64,000 nucleotides of DNA from Styela clava (taxonomy: Eukaryota; Chordata; Ascidiacea; Stolidobranchia; Styelidae): the NCBI RefSeq assembly GCF_964204865.1, contig NC_135258.1, positions 10,407,001 through 10,471,000 of the forward strand, in the 5' to 3' direction. Within the stretch, counting starts at the first letter, position 1; every line of letters starts with the position of its first letter. Shown piece by piece: positions 44,791-57,837 of the stretch. The notes under the pieces are model-generated. The model saw nothing but the letters and a program-made list of their open reading frames with translations, was not told where the DNA came from and ran no database searches. The position numbers were made by a program, and so were the translations under genes.

Positions 44791-46799
44791 TTGCATAGTG
44801 GGGAAGCAGGGGCTAATGAATGAGTTCATGAATCGAGAGTGCAGCCCATTAATACTATTAAGATTTATTTATATTTTTGCTTCATTTTTTTTTATACTCT
44901 ATTATGTGTTTGCTACTGTTCTTTCTTTGCACAAATATAACGAAAAACTAAGACAGTCCAGTAATTTATATTGGAGAGCAAGATGAGTAGTTGAAAGTTT
45001 ACTTAGCGTATACATACTACAAAGGAAATACTATTCCAAGTGTTCGTATATAAATCAATAATTAAGGAACAACGAGTTACTTTGCGCATATTTATGAGTT
45101 GTGTAATTATGCTCTTTTAACCCATTTCTACTGTTTGTTGTATTGTGAAAATTGCTGATATGTTTCTCATATTTTTGAAAGCAAAATAGATTTAAGGATC
45201 AATTTGCAAAATTGTTGTTGGACATCCTTGTGACAACGGCAAGAAGTAGACAAAAATAAAGGATCTGCGGTTTAATACACAATATCCTAGTACTGTAAAA
45301 CTAGTACCTATAATGATTATCTCCAGCGAACTTGATATACATTTGCTGAAGATATGGATGGTATGGTACCAATAAATTCCCATTTTTTTTTTATAAAAAC
45401 CACTCGTGGTTCTGTTTAGGTCTTCGTTATTTTTACAAAGGAATTACAGTCGTTCTATCGTTAAGGCCTATGCCGTTATATCTTATCACTATGATTGTTG
45501 GTAATTGGTCTGTGGATAATGCTTGCTAGGGCTGACTGAATGCTTCATATTACATTTTCATATCTAAAAAAAATTGCAATCGCACAAAATGTATTTATTT
45601 TGTACAAAAAAGTGATTTGAATACAAAAATATAAATAAATGACAAAAAATAGACGAAAATAAATATATTTGAACTGTGAATGAACTTTCGATGTGTATTA
45701 TTCTTTTCTTCGCACCTTCTTGTGCTCTTTTGCATCCTCCGCGCAACTTCCTGTTCACCTCAGGACGTGCTTTTTATACCTGACTTTGTTTAAAATTGGA
45801 GTAAGAGTTAATAAATAATAACCTAAAAATATTTAATGCTAACCAAAGATTGTACATGATTACTTTTGAATAGAATGAAGTCAGGTCTGATCCGAAATAA
45901 TTTTTAACAAAACGGATGTCACAAATTATAAAGATTACACATATTCAATTTCCGAGTTTTGAAGTTCATATCTGAATCTAGGAAAAAAATTGAATATTAT
46001 TTGTAGTTCAGAAAAAATATCAATAACAATTCAAGTTATTAAAATCCTTAAATAAAAAAACATAAAAGCAACATTATTTATCACTAATTAACAATGCAAA
46101 TTGGTATGAATAAATAATTTTTTTTCTCTATACCAGTGGTTGTGTTATCTTATAGGCCGTTTCCGCGCTGCGCCGATGTTTGCTATTTTAAAAATTAATA
46201 CGTAAAAAAACTTAATTGATTTCATGTGAATAGCGTCAAAACCTCTAAAAAAATAAATAGAATCAAATTCTAAAATCCAGCAAAAACATTTTCCGTGATA
46301 ACCCACCCTTAAAGTTCTACTTATCCCGACGGTAAACTTCGATTCGGAATTAATTTGGGACAAAAGCTGGGTTAGATACGACACAGTATTATATTCAGAA
46401 TGATTTTAATCTTGGAGATTCCATTTAGTCAATATTTCAGTTTGCTGCCGCATTGCTCATGCCGGTGCGGGGAGGATATAAAAAATAATCTTTTTCGGGG
46501 ACCGATGCATCAGTTTTTTTACTGAACTAAGAGCGTGAAAAGTGAGAAATATATTATTTATCATTGAACATAAGTAATAAATATATAATTATTGGCGAAT
46601 AAGCACCCATAGTGTTTAAGCTTGATTCGTGACCTATTTTCAAGTCGCAAGTCCCTGCTTAAATTTTTGCTTTCTCACATATGAGATTTTCATTGATATT
46701 TCAAATAAAATTTTGCATTTGTTTCACTATTGCCTAAAATAACTTCAAGATAATAACTGGTGGTTGATGTTTCTTGTGCCACAGATGTTGATTTGTGGA
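44791..46799. other. 3' flank of DMRT-2, no further gene
   Basis: The first 1.3 kb is the duplicated 3' flank. From 46.14 to 46.8 kb the sequence is AT-rich and unmatched. Confidence 0.5.
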
Positions 46800-47470
46800 G
46801 ACCCGTACCGCAAGGAGATATCAGGATATCTTTCCCACCAGTTCGCGTAGTTAGCATATGTAGAAATATATTTTGTTGAAGGCTTAAGAAAGTAAATCAT
46901 ATTTGTGGTTTGAACCAGCATCTAGTCGCTTCCATGGTTGGGATAACGTAATCGTTACATTCGTTCAATGTTTCAAGTATTGTACTTGGAAGAATTGTTG
47001 GAAATGTTTGAACCAGTACATGGAACTCTCCATATATGAATTTAGTCACAGCTTGAATTTTGAGTATATATATAAGCTGGAAGTGATGGCGGGGACTGTA
47101 GGACTGGCGAGAGGAAGTTTGGTGAAACGACAATATTTTGATGCACATACTTCCATGTTCAATTTTATTAGATTCGGAAACGGTGAAATATTGGATTTTG
47201 TTTCCTCTGCGTCTTAGTATCTTACTTTAAAACAAGCTCTTCAGTATAAAGTGTAGGGGAGAAATATTTCGATCATACATATCCTCAGATGTACTCAAGT
47301 GTTTGTGGGGATTCTGTTCGTAGTTAATGAGAAGCATCCTGAGCTGGTAGCCCTATTTTTGTTTTCTATTTGAATTTCGTCGAAGTGTCTATCCACGAGG
47401 TTTTTAGTTTCTATTTATTGTTTCTTGTCAATATTCCCATACGTTAGTGGCTGATAATTCTCACCAAATA
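46800..47470 (-). pseudogene. DMRT remnant, exons 4-6 (minus)
   Basis: Reverse-strand matches to three DMRT exons. The last exon gives GGGAAAGATATCCTGATATC (the RYPY motif region). The DMA exon at about 46930-47020 has GTTCCATGTACTGGTTCAAA and CTTCCAAGTACAATACTTGA. The Ser-rich exon at about 47230-47470 has CAGGATGCTTCTCATTAAC. Frames are broken and exons 1-3 are gone. It is the former minus-strand partner of DMRT-3 and resembles DMRT-1. Confidence 0.8.
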
Positions 47471-48534
47471 TAAATTTTTCGATACTGCAAAAATATGAAA
47501 AAATTGTTCATTGAACTCATACACTTATTGTATCGCAATGTGTTCATTTACAACTACGTAGTCAAAAAGTGAAACTTACATTTCAACATTTGCAAGAAAA
47601 TATTGTGAGATAATCACAACTATTTTCAATCATGTGAGTGGAATATGGATGAGAAAATATAAGGAAGGAATTATTAGAAAATTTTTACTTTATATTGCAT
47701 ATTTTCACTAGGTATTCATAATTTCTCAAATTGCAAAAGTACAGGCAACAGCAGCTGTACATGAAATAGAGGTCGTATTAGATGTCGTAAAACAGCGACA
47801 AAGTCCTTAATAAAGTAAATATTTGCACAAAATAAATAATCTTGTGTCACCGGAAAATATATAATTGAAAATTATAATAACAACATATTACATGTTATCA
47901 GTAAATTTGCAAGTTATCTCAAATCAGATAAATGATGATATGTAATGACGGTGTATTGTGTTTATCAATAAATAATTAATTATTCAATAATTGTTAATCA
48001 GTAACAAGCACTAGTGTCCATTGGTGTCATGCGCTGGACAAAAACTATAATTGAACAGTCTACAAACTACATGTCAACTATATTAATAGTTTCAACAATT
48101 TGAAATTCAATTATGTCGACTAGGGATCAATATTAATAGATAGATTTTCACTAAACACAATAAGACAAGAAAAATTTATGAAGGTTAACGGACATTTCGT
48201 GCAAGTTGTCACCTCTAGACACAAAATGTATCTATTCCAGCCTAAATTCGTCTTCTCTAATTGATTTACTTTGATCACAAGCACAACTTGCAATTATACC
48301 AAACAAAATTAAGTCAACTGTTTGTAAACTTAAATAAAATTTGGAAAAATAATTAATAATATAAATTTGCCTTATTTTTTTAATTTTAGAGACTTTAGTG
48401 GATTAAAAATATTATTGAGTGTAAATGCTAACCAAATTTAAATACTTTTCATTTTCGCTTTTCAAGAAATCACCTGGTGTATTTTGCGGAAACAAGTCGC
48501 GTGTTCGTTGTAACGCACCGAAATTGTCTTATTA

Positions 48535-48749
48535 AAGCAAACAAGCAAACAATGGATTTAATCACGTGTCACAGGAATTTGGTTTAATAACAGGAAAAGC
48601 TCGGTTATATTTCTTATCAGTTGTTTAACAAATTGTTTTCGTTAAATGGAAACGAATATAATTAATCAACAATGCATTCTGCAAGCCTTTTGTTTTATTT
48701 CGTAATATGGAGATAATCGAGAAATGATTATTATTTCACGGATATAAAA
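48535..48749 (+). promoter_or_regulatory. Upstream module and TATA box of DMRT-3
   Basis: AAGCAAACAAGCAAACAATG, TCACGTGTCAC at 48562-48572, CTTATCAGTTGTTTAAC, GTTAAATGGAAACGAATATA, and TATAAAA at 48743-48749, 101 bp before the ATG. Confidence 0.65.
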
Positions 48750-48849
48750 CAGCAGATGTAAACGTTAGGAGACAATTAGTATCAATAACTTTTCGATACA
48801 TCATCACTATAGAGCAGCATAGAATCAAATCATTGGAATTATTAAGAAT

Positions 48850-50387
48850 ATGGATTATATCCGTCAGCAACAAATTTCGTATGCTTTTCCAATCAGATCG
48901 CCGTATGAGTTTCGAGAGATGGAAAATCAAGCCATTCCATCAAACGACCAAAGTATTGTACGGAGCAGAGCACCAAAGTGCGCACGGTAGGTGATGTGTT
49001 AAAAAAAATTTAGCTGGAGAACCAATATTTGGGCGATAAACATAATGAATAAATTTTTTAAAATCACAGATGTAGAAATCACGGCAAAATCAATGTTTTG
49101 AAAGGTCACAAACGTTTCTGCAAATGGAAGACTTGCGAATGTGTGAAATGTAACCTGGTTGCAGAAAGACAGAGAGTTATGGCTGCTCAAGTAAGTACAA
49201 ATTGATTTAATCTCAAAGTAGCGTTGCAACACATATTGTACCAACACATAAACCAATTAATTCTATCCAATATTCCAGGTCGCACTTCGGCGGCAACAGG
49301 CTCAAGAATCTAGATTGATCATCGCGAAACGACACTTGATTCCAGAATCTACTGAAGTTATGCAAGGTGGATATTCTATTTAAAATGTCAAAATCTTGCT
49401 ATAAATATAGATATTTTATAACTAATGTTTTGGCATTTCTGTAGCATCAAAAAAGATCAAAACCGAAGACTATGGATGTCTACTAACACCCGAGAAACTA
49501 GAGAAGGATACTAACAACACCGGGGTGAAAAATTTCGGAGAGTGCCAAAAAGAAAACAAAAGTGATGCTACAAGTTCTGGATGCTTCTCGTTTTCCCCAA
49601 ACAGTAGTGAAGTTTCAACACCGCAAAATTACTCGACGAGTACGGATTTGTGTGACCGCATTTCACCTGTTCATTCTACTCCTGTAAAAGATGGTTTCAA
49701 TTCAATTATGAAAAGTAATTCATCAACAAAGTCGGATGTCCCCAAAGATAACTCAATTAGACGGTGAGTACCGGAAATAAAATTATATTTTAGTTTGAAG
49801 AATTCATAACCTATCCGATAAGTTTTACATTGGCTAAGTTGAAGAAGAAAATGAAATGTATATACGAGGATATCGAAATATCCAAGATCGGATTTTTTAC
49901 ATTTTTGTTTGTTGCTTCCATATACAGAAAGTTTCATGTACTGATTCAAGCATTTCCAACAATTCTTCCAAGTACAATACTCGAAACATTGAACGAATGT
50001 AATGATGACATTATCAGAACAATAGGAAAGGTGTGAGACTTATTCAAATTTTAATAAAAATTCGCACTTCCCAACCCGTTTCTTTCAACAATTTATACAT
50101 TTTTGCAGTTATTGGAGAAGAAATTAGCTACCATACCACAACAAGCGATACTATATAAGGATAACAATGTCTATTCAGGGGTCGCACCTCATACACCAAA
50201 ACTTGATACATATCAAGTACTGAGAAATAATTTTCCGATATCGCTACCAACAACATTGACTACTGCAAATGCTTTCCAAGCAGACATGTGGAGATATCCG
50301 TACGGATCACCGCTATCAAATTATTATGTCACAAGTCGCATCAATCAAGATTTCTTTTCTGGAACGAAATGTTTTTTGCCAAGATAA
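48850..50387 (+). CDS. DM-domain transcription factor DMRT-3 (intact)
   Basis: Exons 48850-48986, 49070-49190, 49279-49366, 49445-49763, 49928-50030 and 50109-50387 give 1047 nt, 348 aa. The DM domain (about residues 42-96) carries [20 protein letters not shown] and [20 protein letters not shown]. The linker has [13 protein letters not shown] and HSTPV. The DMA-like segment (about 222-258) has [20 protein letters not shown]. The C-terminus has MWRYPYGSP and [16 protein letters not shown]. It is the intact twin of DMRT-2. Like the others, it is expected to be a nuclear DNA-binding regulator. The DMA segment is usual in the DMRTA (DMRT3/4/5) subgroup, but assignment to an orthology group needs a tree. 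Confidence 0.9.
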
Positions 50388-51772
50388 CTGAATAATTAAT
50401 TGCATAGTGGGGAAGCAGGGGCTAATGAATGAGTTCATGAATCGAGAGTGCAGCCCATTAATACTATTAAGATTTATTTATATTTTTGCTTCATTTTTAT
50501 TTTTTTATACTCTATTATGTGTTTGCTACTGTTCTTTCTTTGCACAAATATAACGAAAAACTAAGACAGTCCAGTAATTTATATTGGAGAGCAAGATGAG
50601 TAGTTGAAAGTTTACTTAGCGTATACATACAAAAAGAAAACACTATTCTAAGTGTTCGTATAGAAAGAAATCAATAATTAATGAACAACGAGTTACTTTG
50701 CACATATTTAGGAGTTGTGTAATTATGCTCTATTAACCCATTCCTACTGTTTGTTGTATTGTGAACATTGCTGATATGTTTCTCACATTTTTGAAAGCAA
50801 AATAGATTTAAGGATCAATTTGCAAAATTGTTGTTGATCATCCTTGTGACAACGGCCAAAAGTAGACAAAAAGAAAGGATCTGCGGTTTAATACACAATA
50901 TCCTAGTACTGTAAAACTAGTATCCTATAATGTTTATCTCCAGCGAACTTGATATACCTTTGCTGAAGATATGATATGGTGCAAATAAATTCCCATTTTT
51001 GTTTTTTTAAAACAACTCGTGGTTATGTTTAGGTCTTCGTTATTTTTACAAAGGAATTACAGACGTTCTAACGTTAAGGCCTATACCGTTATATCTTATC
51101 ACTAGGATTGTTGGTAATTGTTCTGTGAATAATGCATGCTAGGTCTGACTAAATGCTTCATATTACATTTTCATATCTGAAAAAATTGGAATCGCACAGA
51201 AAATATTTATTTTGTACAAAAAAAGTGATTTGAACACAAAAATATAAATAAATGACAAAGAATAGACGAAAATAAATATATTTGAATTGTGAATGAACTT
51301 TGGATGTGTATTATTCTTTTTGTCGCACCTTCTTGTGCTCTTTTGCATCCTCCGCGCAACTTTCTGTTCACTTCAGGACGTGCTTTTTATACCTGACTTC
51401 GTTTAAAATTGGAGTAAGAGTTGATGAATGATGACCTAAATATAGTTAATGCGAACCAAAGATTGTACACATGATTACTTTTGAATAGAATGAAGCCAAG
51501 TCTGATCCGAAATAATTTTTCACAAAACGGATGTCACAAATTATAAAGATTACACATATTCAATTTCCGAGTTTTGAAGTTCATATCTAAATCTGGGAAA
51601 AAAATTTAATATTATTTGTAGTTCAGAAAAAATATCAATAACAATTCGAGTTCTTCTTTAGAATATAATGCGGAAGAAAATATTAGAATACTTGAATAAA
51701 AAAACATAAAAGCAACATTATTTATTGTTAACAATGCAAATTGGCATAAATAAATAATTTTTTTCTCTATAT

Positions 51773-52315
51773 GAGTGTTTTTTTAAATTTCTTTTATTGA
51801 TTTCCGGCCTTGTTCACTAAAAAAACATTAAAAGATCACAACAAAAAAGCAATGCGGCTTATAGTGAAAAATATTAAAATGGATTGAAGTATATGACAAA
51901 GTTTAAAAAGTTTAATGAGATGGGTGCACCTTGCCATCGCTGTTTCGTTGTGAAGCAGCATTTAGTAGCGGGATGGCATTAGAACCGTAACTTCCTGAAC
52001 TGCCCATTGTAACTCCCTCCTATACCAACAAACGTGCAAAAAGGCAGCGTCAGCTATACTTCTGCAGTTAGTTAACTTTTAATGGCAGCAATTGAATTTT
52101 CTCTGTGACATCATAGTGGGGCAGTGTGATTAAAACAGGAAGTGAAGGTGTCTCCAGCAGCGATTGCGAAGCAGCAAAAGGAGACAAATGTGTATTTGCA
52201 AACTTAATTTTTGTATTGTCAAGTTATGATCCATATAACCGATTTATTTCGCGGACCCTCCGAAAGTGCTTCACGGACCCCAAACGGTGCGCGAACACCA
52301 CTTCAGGAACCACTG
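51773..52315 (-). mobile_element. hAT-type non-autonomous transposon, short
   Basis: Flanked by a perfect 8-bp duplication, CTCTATAT at 51765-51772 and 52316-52323. The right end, read on the minus strand, is CAGTGGTTCCTGAAG, followed by GTTTGGGGTCCGTGAAG and GGGTCCGCGAAA as in the element at 4833. The left end has G for C at its first base. It sits exactly where the 3' flank of DMRT-3 stops matching that of DMRT-2. Confidence 0.88.
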
Positions 52316-52669
52316 CTCTATATAATGCTTGTCAATATTACATAATTAAAGACTTATGTAACTAGTGGTGGTATCCAGGGGGTTTGCACGTTCTTGGAGT
52401 GAGATGATCATCATCCATCCCGTTCTTGAGCTGAAGACTAATGTAATATTTGTCATTTCGAATGTAATGTATTAGATCAAATTAAAGCGTGCCATGTTAA
52501 TGTACGCAGAGACATGATTTAGTAAATAGGATGTAGGGTTATTGGGCTATAACTTTGGCATAGTTTTTTTTTCAGATGAGGTAACCGATGGCGAATTCGA
52601 TACTAGAGAGAACTTGTTTATAAACTTCGGAATCCCACCACTCTATGTTCATATAAATTACGTTTTTCA

Positions 52670-52990
52670 TTGGTCAGATTTGATTCTTGAGCTTGATATC
52701 TACGTAGGGAGTGCCACCTAAAATAAATGTAAGTATATTATATATAAATAAACTTGTTAAGATATATGCAAATGGAACTAACGAAATTAGTTAAATTGAA
52801 CTTACTTGGGCAGACATAACTCTTTGTCTTCCTTTTCACTAAAACCATTGTAACATTGAGACATGAAAAAAAATAGCACATTTACCCATCTTGCGCACTT
52901 TGGTGCTTTGTTTTAAATAAATTACTATGGTCGTTTGGTAGACTGCTCTGTCTCACATAACCTGGTAGCTTGTACATTCCACTGGAATAG
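52670..52990 (-). pseudogene. DMRT remnant, exons 1-3 (minus)
   Basis: Minus-strand matches: first exon at about 52890-52985 (CCAGTGGAATGTACAAGCTA and AGCAGTCTACCAAACGACCA, AAAGCACCAAAGTGCGCAAG), a piece of the second exon at about 52805-52835 (AGACAAAGAGTTATGTCTGC), and the third exon at about 52640-52720 (AAGCTCAAGAATCAAATCTG). Most of the DM domain is deleted and frames are shifted. It is related to DMRT-4 and DMRT-5 and was once the head-to-head partner of DMRT-4. Confidence 0.8.
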
Positions 52991-53240
52991 ACGTATTATA
53001 ACTGTTGTTGATAGGAAGCGGTTATGCGTTGATAAGTTAATGAAACTGATTGTCTTCAACATTTTAAACTATTGCTATATGCGTGAAATCTTAATTTTAT
53101 CTCAATTTATTTCAATTGATAAATAAAACATGATAATTGACATGTTCATTAATTATCTTTAGTTCCATCGAATAGAAACAATATGTAGTACAAGTGATAA
53201 CAATTATAACAAAGACGTTGCTATTGTTAAAATTGAATTC

Positions 53241-53280
53241 CTGTGACAAGTGATTACTATTGTTGTTTTTGTTTACTTTA
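53241..53280 (-). promoter_or_regulatory. Upstream module left by the decayed DMRT partner
   Basis: On the minus strand: TAAAGTAAAC (53271-53280), then AATCACTTGTCACAGGAATT. It is preserved although the gene it served is broken. A matching minus-strand block lies at 60913-60955 (TAAAGTAAACAAC, CGCGTGTCACAGGAATT) before the other minus remnant. Confidence 0.55.
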
Positions 53281-54499
53281 TAAAATATTGTGTTGTGTTC
53301 ACGCGACCTCGTTTCCTCTTAATGCTAATATTAATTGTTATTCACTATAAAATTATGAATTATGTGAACTGATTGAAATATTTTTACTTAAAATATTCTA
53401 TAAAATATTCAGATTATTGTGAACGCATTTTGATACCGTGTTTCTTGTAATTGAAACAAAATTACCAAAATTCGGATATAATACCTCAGACTTGGAAACT
53501 TAATATTGGTTACGTGTTGATACATTGAGCCGAAAATACATTGATGATCGACGTTATGCATTGCTGAATATTTACAATATGAGCTTTGTAAAACAAGGAT
53601 GAAATCACTGATAAAGTAGACAAATACATATAAGATTAATCGTTAATCAACTAAATAAACAAGTTGCATGTTATCTGTAGTCGATTTCCCGGATTGGCAT
53701 TCGGAAATTAATTAGCTGTTTGCATCGTTGTTTTATTCAGAGTTGTTCAGTAAAAGATAAGAAAAAACAATAATGAATCGCCTGCGTAGCGTATCCAATT
53801 ATGCCTTTCAGGGTGACTTTATTCAGATTTGTAGAGAAACTTATTTCGAAAAAAAATTGAATAAAATCAATGTTCATGCTTTCACACTAGTTTATTGGGA
53901 ATATAAGCCCATTGGCTGAATATATCTTAGAAAACGCATTCACTTGTTTGTATGATTGTTGTTCATACTATTCCCAGTTTAAATTAATAAATTCATATGC
54001 ATTGCGCGCTTTATATGCCCAAACATAATTGAGAATAATATTTCACAGATAATAAATTACAAATAATTCAATTACACTAAAAAAATATGCACCTGACGCT
54101 ATTTTATTCAGAAAACATGGCTAATTATCATTAGCAATGACACATTTTTGGTGATTGAATCTCGGAGTTAACAAAACATTTTATCACACTACGTAATTTA
54201 TTTCTAGTGCTAGTTAGAAGTCTGCTTTAGAACCTACAAGTATCATTTTAAAAGAAGTAAAAAATAACAACTTTAACGAGAAGCAAGATCACGCCGGTAC
54301 TCGAAAACAAGTTGATATAATTTTATTATGTATTTTGAATAAAAGCATAGGCGAAATTTTAATGCTTCAGCAATAATTATAATATTACTCAACGTACAAG
54401 GCCCATTCAATTATCAAAAATGCGTAATGTAGTTTCCTAAAAATGACTGAAATAAGTAATAAAAGGAAACGCGGTCGTGTGAGCACGACGAAATATATG

Positions 54500-54722
54500 T
54501 TAAAGTAAACAAGTGAACAATAGGACTAATCGCGTGTCACAGGAATTCAATTTTAACAAAGGTAGGATCTTCGTAATATTTCTTATCAGTTGTTTTACAA
54601 ATTGTTTTTTGTTAAATGGAAACGAAGATAATTAGTGAACAATGCATTTCGTCAAACTTTATTTCATTTTATAATTGCGATAAACGAAGAAAAAATTTAG
54701 ATAACACGCATATATATATAAG
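54500..54722 (+). promoter_or_regulatory. Upstream module and TATA box of DMRT-4
   Basis: TAAAGTAAAC (54501-54510), CGCGTGTCAC (54531-54540) then AGGAATTCAATTTTAAC, CTTATCAGTTGTTTTAC, GTTAAATGGAAACGAAGATA with ATTAGTGAACAATGCA, and TATATATAAG at 54713-54722, 86 bp before the ATG. Confidence 0.65.
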
Positions 54723-54807
54723 AACAGTTTGAATTATAATGGACAAATCGTAGCTTGTCAATACATTACTATTACACTGAAAAAAAATTCTTTAGAATTT
54801 TTGAACT

Positions 54808-56412
54808 ATGGATACTTTCCATGTACAGCAGTTGCCATACGTGTATCCCAGTGGAATCTACAAGAATAACGGACATGTGAGTCAAAGCAGTCTACCAAAC
54901 GATCAAAGTAATGTACCCAACAGAGCACCAAAGTGCGCAAGGTAAGTAAACTGTTTTCTATTTTCTATTAACTATGCCGAAATGTTGGACCTGTTTCATT
55001 AAAAAAATCTTGAATCTACAGGTGTCGAAATCATGGTGAAATCAATGTTTTGAAAGGTCATAAACGATTTTGCAAATGGAAGAATTGCGAATGTGTCAAG
55101 TGTAACTTGATTGCAGAAAGACAAAGAGTTATGGCTGCTCAAGTATGTTCGATTAATTCAATTTTTTAGTTCTTGTTTATATCATAACACATCTTTTGTT
55201 TACTTAAATATACATTTTTATATATTGTAGGTGGCACTACGTCGACAACAAGCTCAAGAATCGAATCTAATCAATGCAAAACGTTTTAATTTATATGCAG
55301 AGTGCACTGACGTTGTGCAAGGTTACTATTTTTTTTATCTTGTATGAATTTTTGCCAATAAATTTACAGCAAAATTCATCATTCCAATATATCTTCACAG
55401 AACCCAAGCGAATCAAGATTGAAAGAGAATTTTTCACGCCGACATTTGATAAGACTTGTATGGATTCGCACTTGGATAAGAACAGTGCTTGGACGGAAAT
55501 AACCAATAAATGCAAAACCACAAATAACAGTGATACAACTTCAGGATGTTTCTCATTATCTCCGACCAGTGATGCCTCGACTACTCCAGATTACTCGAGC
55601 ACAGTTAATGATAAATTTGGCCACGTTTTGCCAGTTCATTCTACTCCAGTGAGAAATTTTCCCAAACTAGGCCAAAGAGATAATTTGGAAATAGAACGAG
55701 ACAACTCATCCTACATTGAACCCTGTGAAAATTCAATAAGGAGGTAAGTTCATAGAAAATATCATATTAAAATTCTGGATAGTGCGATTAACGATTGCCA
55801 ATGACGAAGGATTATGTATATTCTAATATTTTTTGATATCTCGTTCTTTTTATTGCAGAACGTTCCAGGCATTGGTTCGAACATTTCCAACAATTCTTCC
55901 AAGTACGATTCTTGAAACATTGAACGAATGTGATGATAATGTTATCAAAACAATGGAAGAGGTGAGGAAACGCACGCTGTTTGAATATTTAAAGTTAATA
56001 TGTAAACTTCAAAAAAAAATCTATAAAAACTAGTTAATGTATCAATTAATGTATTTTCTATAATCCAACTCTTCGAGATGAAATTTGTTTAATACTAATT
56101 TGATTTATACTCAGTTTTTTTATTTCCACAATCAGCATTGCAAAACCTCTAACATGAATTGACTTTAATTTTTTTCAACAGTTATTGAAGAAAAGATCTT
56201 ACTCAACAGAGTCACTGGTTACAGAAAATGCAAATTCTAAAGTATTTTCTCGCCTACCAAAGCAGTTTTGTTACCCGCAATTGCTGAGCTATAATTCACC
56301 AGTTTTACCAACGGCGTTCAACCCATCGAGTTTTTTCCAGACAGACTTGCTGAAAAGATATCCATATGTTCCTTCATATATCAACCCCTTTTCAAATGTT
56401 CAAAAAAATTGA
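54808..56412 (+). CDS. DM-domain transcription factor DMRT-4 (intact)
   Basis: Exons 54808-54941, 55022-55142, 55231-55321, 55401-55743, 55859-55961 and 56182-56412 give 1023 nt, 340 aa. The start [16 protein letters not shown] differs from the DMRT-1/2/3 type. The DM domain (about residues 41-95) has [20 protein letters not shown] and [20 protein letters not shown], then [11 protein letters not shown]. The linker has [12 protein letters not shown] and [10 protein letters not shown]. The DMA-like segment (about 230-266) has [20 protein letters not shown] then [13 protein letters not shown]. The C-terminus has [15 protein letters not shown]. Its closest relative in the window is DMRT-5. All frames and splice sites are clean. 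No N-terminal or other extra domain is seen. Confidence 0.9.
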
Positions 56413-57049
56413 AGAGATTATAGAAGGTTATATGTGCGTGGTATCTACTTTTCCACACACAACCATTATCTGATGGACATTACATACCAGTGAATATTGT
56501 CTTTTTCACGAATTCAAAGGACATAATTAAACGAAATAAGGATGCTATAGGGTATGAAAGACTCACATATAAAAGCCTTTAAAAGTTCATATATATTTCC
56601 CGAATATTTATTTTTACCTACAATACTTTTTTATTATTTTTCTTGAGCATAAATCATATATTTAATTTGAGCAAAATATATTAAAACACCGACATGAGTC
56701 CTTCTCAACCTAGAAAGTCGAGATGGAACGAGTAGTCAAATTCCAAAGCAGTATACTCAAATCATTTATACGACGATAGTGTCATTGTATTAGACGCTTA
56801 GCTTAGGTATTGGTGTAAGGCTGGGGTTTAGAACCTTTTTTAGCCGGCGCAATTCGTTTCTGTAAAAGGACTACGGCCGCCAGTAATGTCGCGATTTTTC
56901 ATGAGTTAGTAATATTCAATCAAAGAATTTCTTATTATGGGTATATCTCATAGTCTTGCACTTAACACTTATTAAATGTCTTTTGTTTTTGAATCGTCGA
57001 ATTCCTAATATACCTCACAATATATCATTGTTTAACTTAAAATCTGCTA

Positions 57050-57260
57050 ATTGACGAATTCATAACTTCTACGAAAAATTTTGTTTGGTTAAGTCTTTAC
57101 CGACGGAAATGTATTTTCATCGAAATATTCAAGGTATGGTTATACATTTGTTTTATGTTGCTTCCATATACAAATAGTTCCATGTGATGATTCAAGCCTT
57201 TCCAACAATTCTACCAAGTACAATACATTTAACGAATGGGATGATGACGTGAGGGACGAA
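57050..57260 (+). pseudogene. DMRT remnant, DMA exon of the A type
   Basis: AAAATCTGCTAATTGACGAA (as in intron 4 of DMRT-2), then TATACAAATAGTTCCATGTG, ATGATTCAAGCCTTTCCAAC and AATTCTACCAAGTACAATAC, matching the fifth exon of DMRT-2/3 with an internal deletion (ACATTTAACGAATGGGATGA). Nothing of exons 1-4 or 6 remains. Confidence 0.75.
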
Positions 57261-57837
57261 TGGGATGAAGAACAAGAGAAAAGGTGACAGATACTACTGC
57301 AGACAGTGATACTATTAAGATTTATTTATATTATTGCTTTATTTTAATTTTTTTTTTTTAATTGTACTCTATTTTATGTGTTTTCCACTGTTTTTTCTTT
57401 ACACAAATATAAAGAAAAAAAAAAGACAGTCCAGTAATTCATATAGGAGAGAAGGTGAATTGCTTGAAGTCTACTCAGTGTACACATACAACAAAGAAAG
57501 CACTATTCTAAGTTCCTATAGAAAACAATAATTAATGAATAATGATTTACTTGTGAGTTGTGTATTACTATGCTCTAATAACCACCTTCTATATTGACAA
57601 ATCAATTTTAAATTTTTAGTACCGGTACTCGAAATTGAAAGAAGTCACTTGAAGACTGTGACTTTCTTTGATTTTACTATGGGGCCCATTATATCTTGGA
57701 AACGCTGTTTAGATGATATTTAGAATGTTATCTTTCAACAATCGGCTGGAATAATTTTGCTGACATTGCGATATTTGAGCATTATTCTCCGTTTGTCTGT
57801 TAGATACACGCGATATCTCACGAAAACGAGGTTGAAT

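Larger units (their letters stand above)
41645..46139 (+). repeat. Segmental duplication A, copy 1 (contains DMRT-2)
   Basis: Upstream region, gene and about 1.3 kb of 3' flank are collinear with 47565-51772. The 3' flanks (from GCATAGTGGGGAAGCAGGGG) are very similar even outside exons, so the duplication is recent. The start-codon distance is 5876 bp. Confidence 0.8.
47565..51772 (+). repeat. Segmental duplication A, copy 2 (contains DMRT-3)
   Basis: Collinear with 41645-46139. The end is set by a hAT insertion at 51773, where the two copies stop matching directly. Confidence 0.8.
52317..56580 (+). repeat. Segmental duplication B, copy 1 (contains DMRT-4)
   Basis: From TATAATGCTTGTCAATATTA onwards it is collinear with 59430 to the window end: minus-strand DMRT remnant, shared spacer, plus-strand gene. 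The start-codon distance is 7601 bp. Confidence 0.8.
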
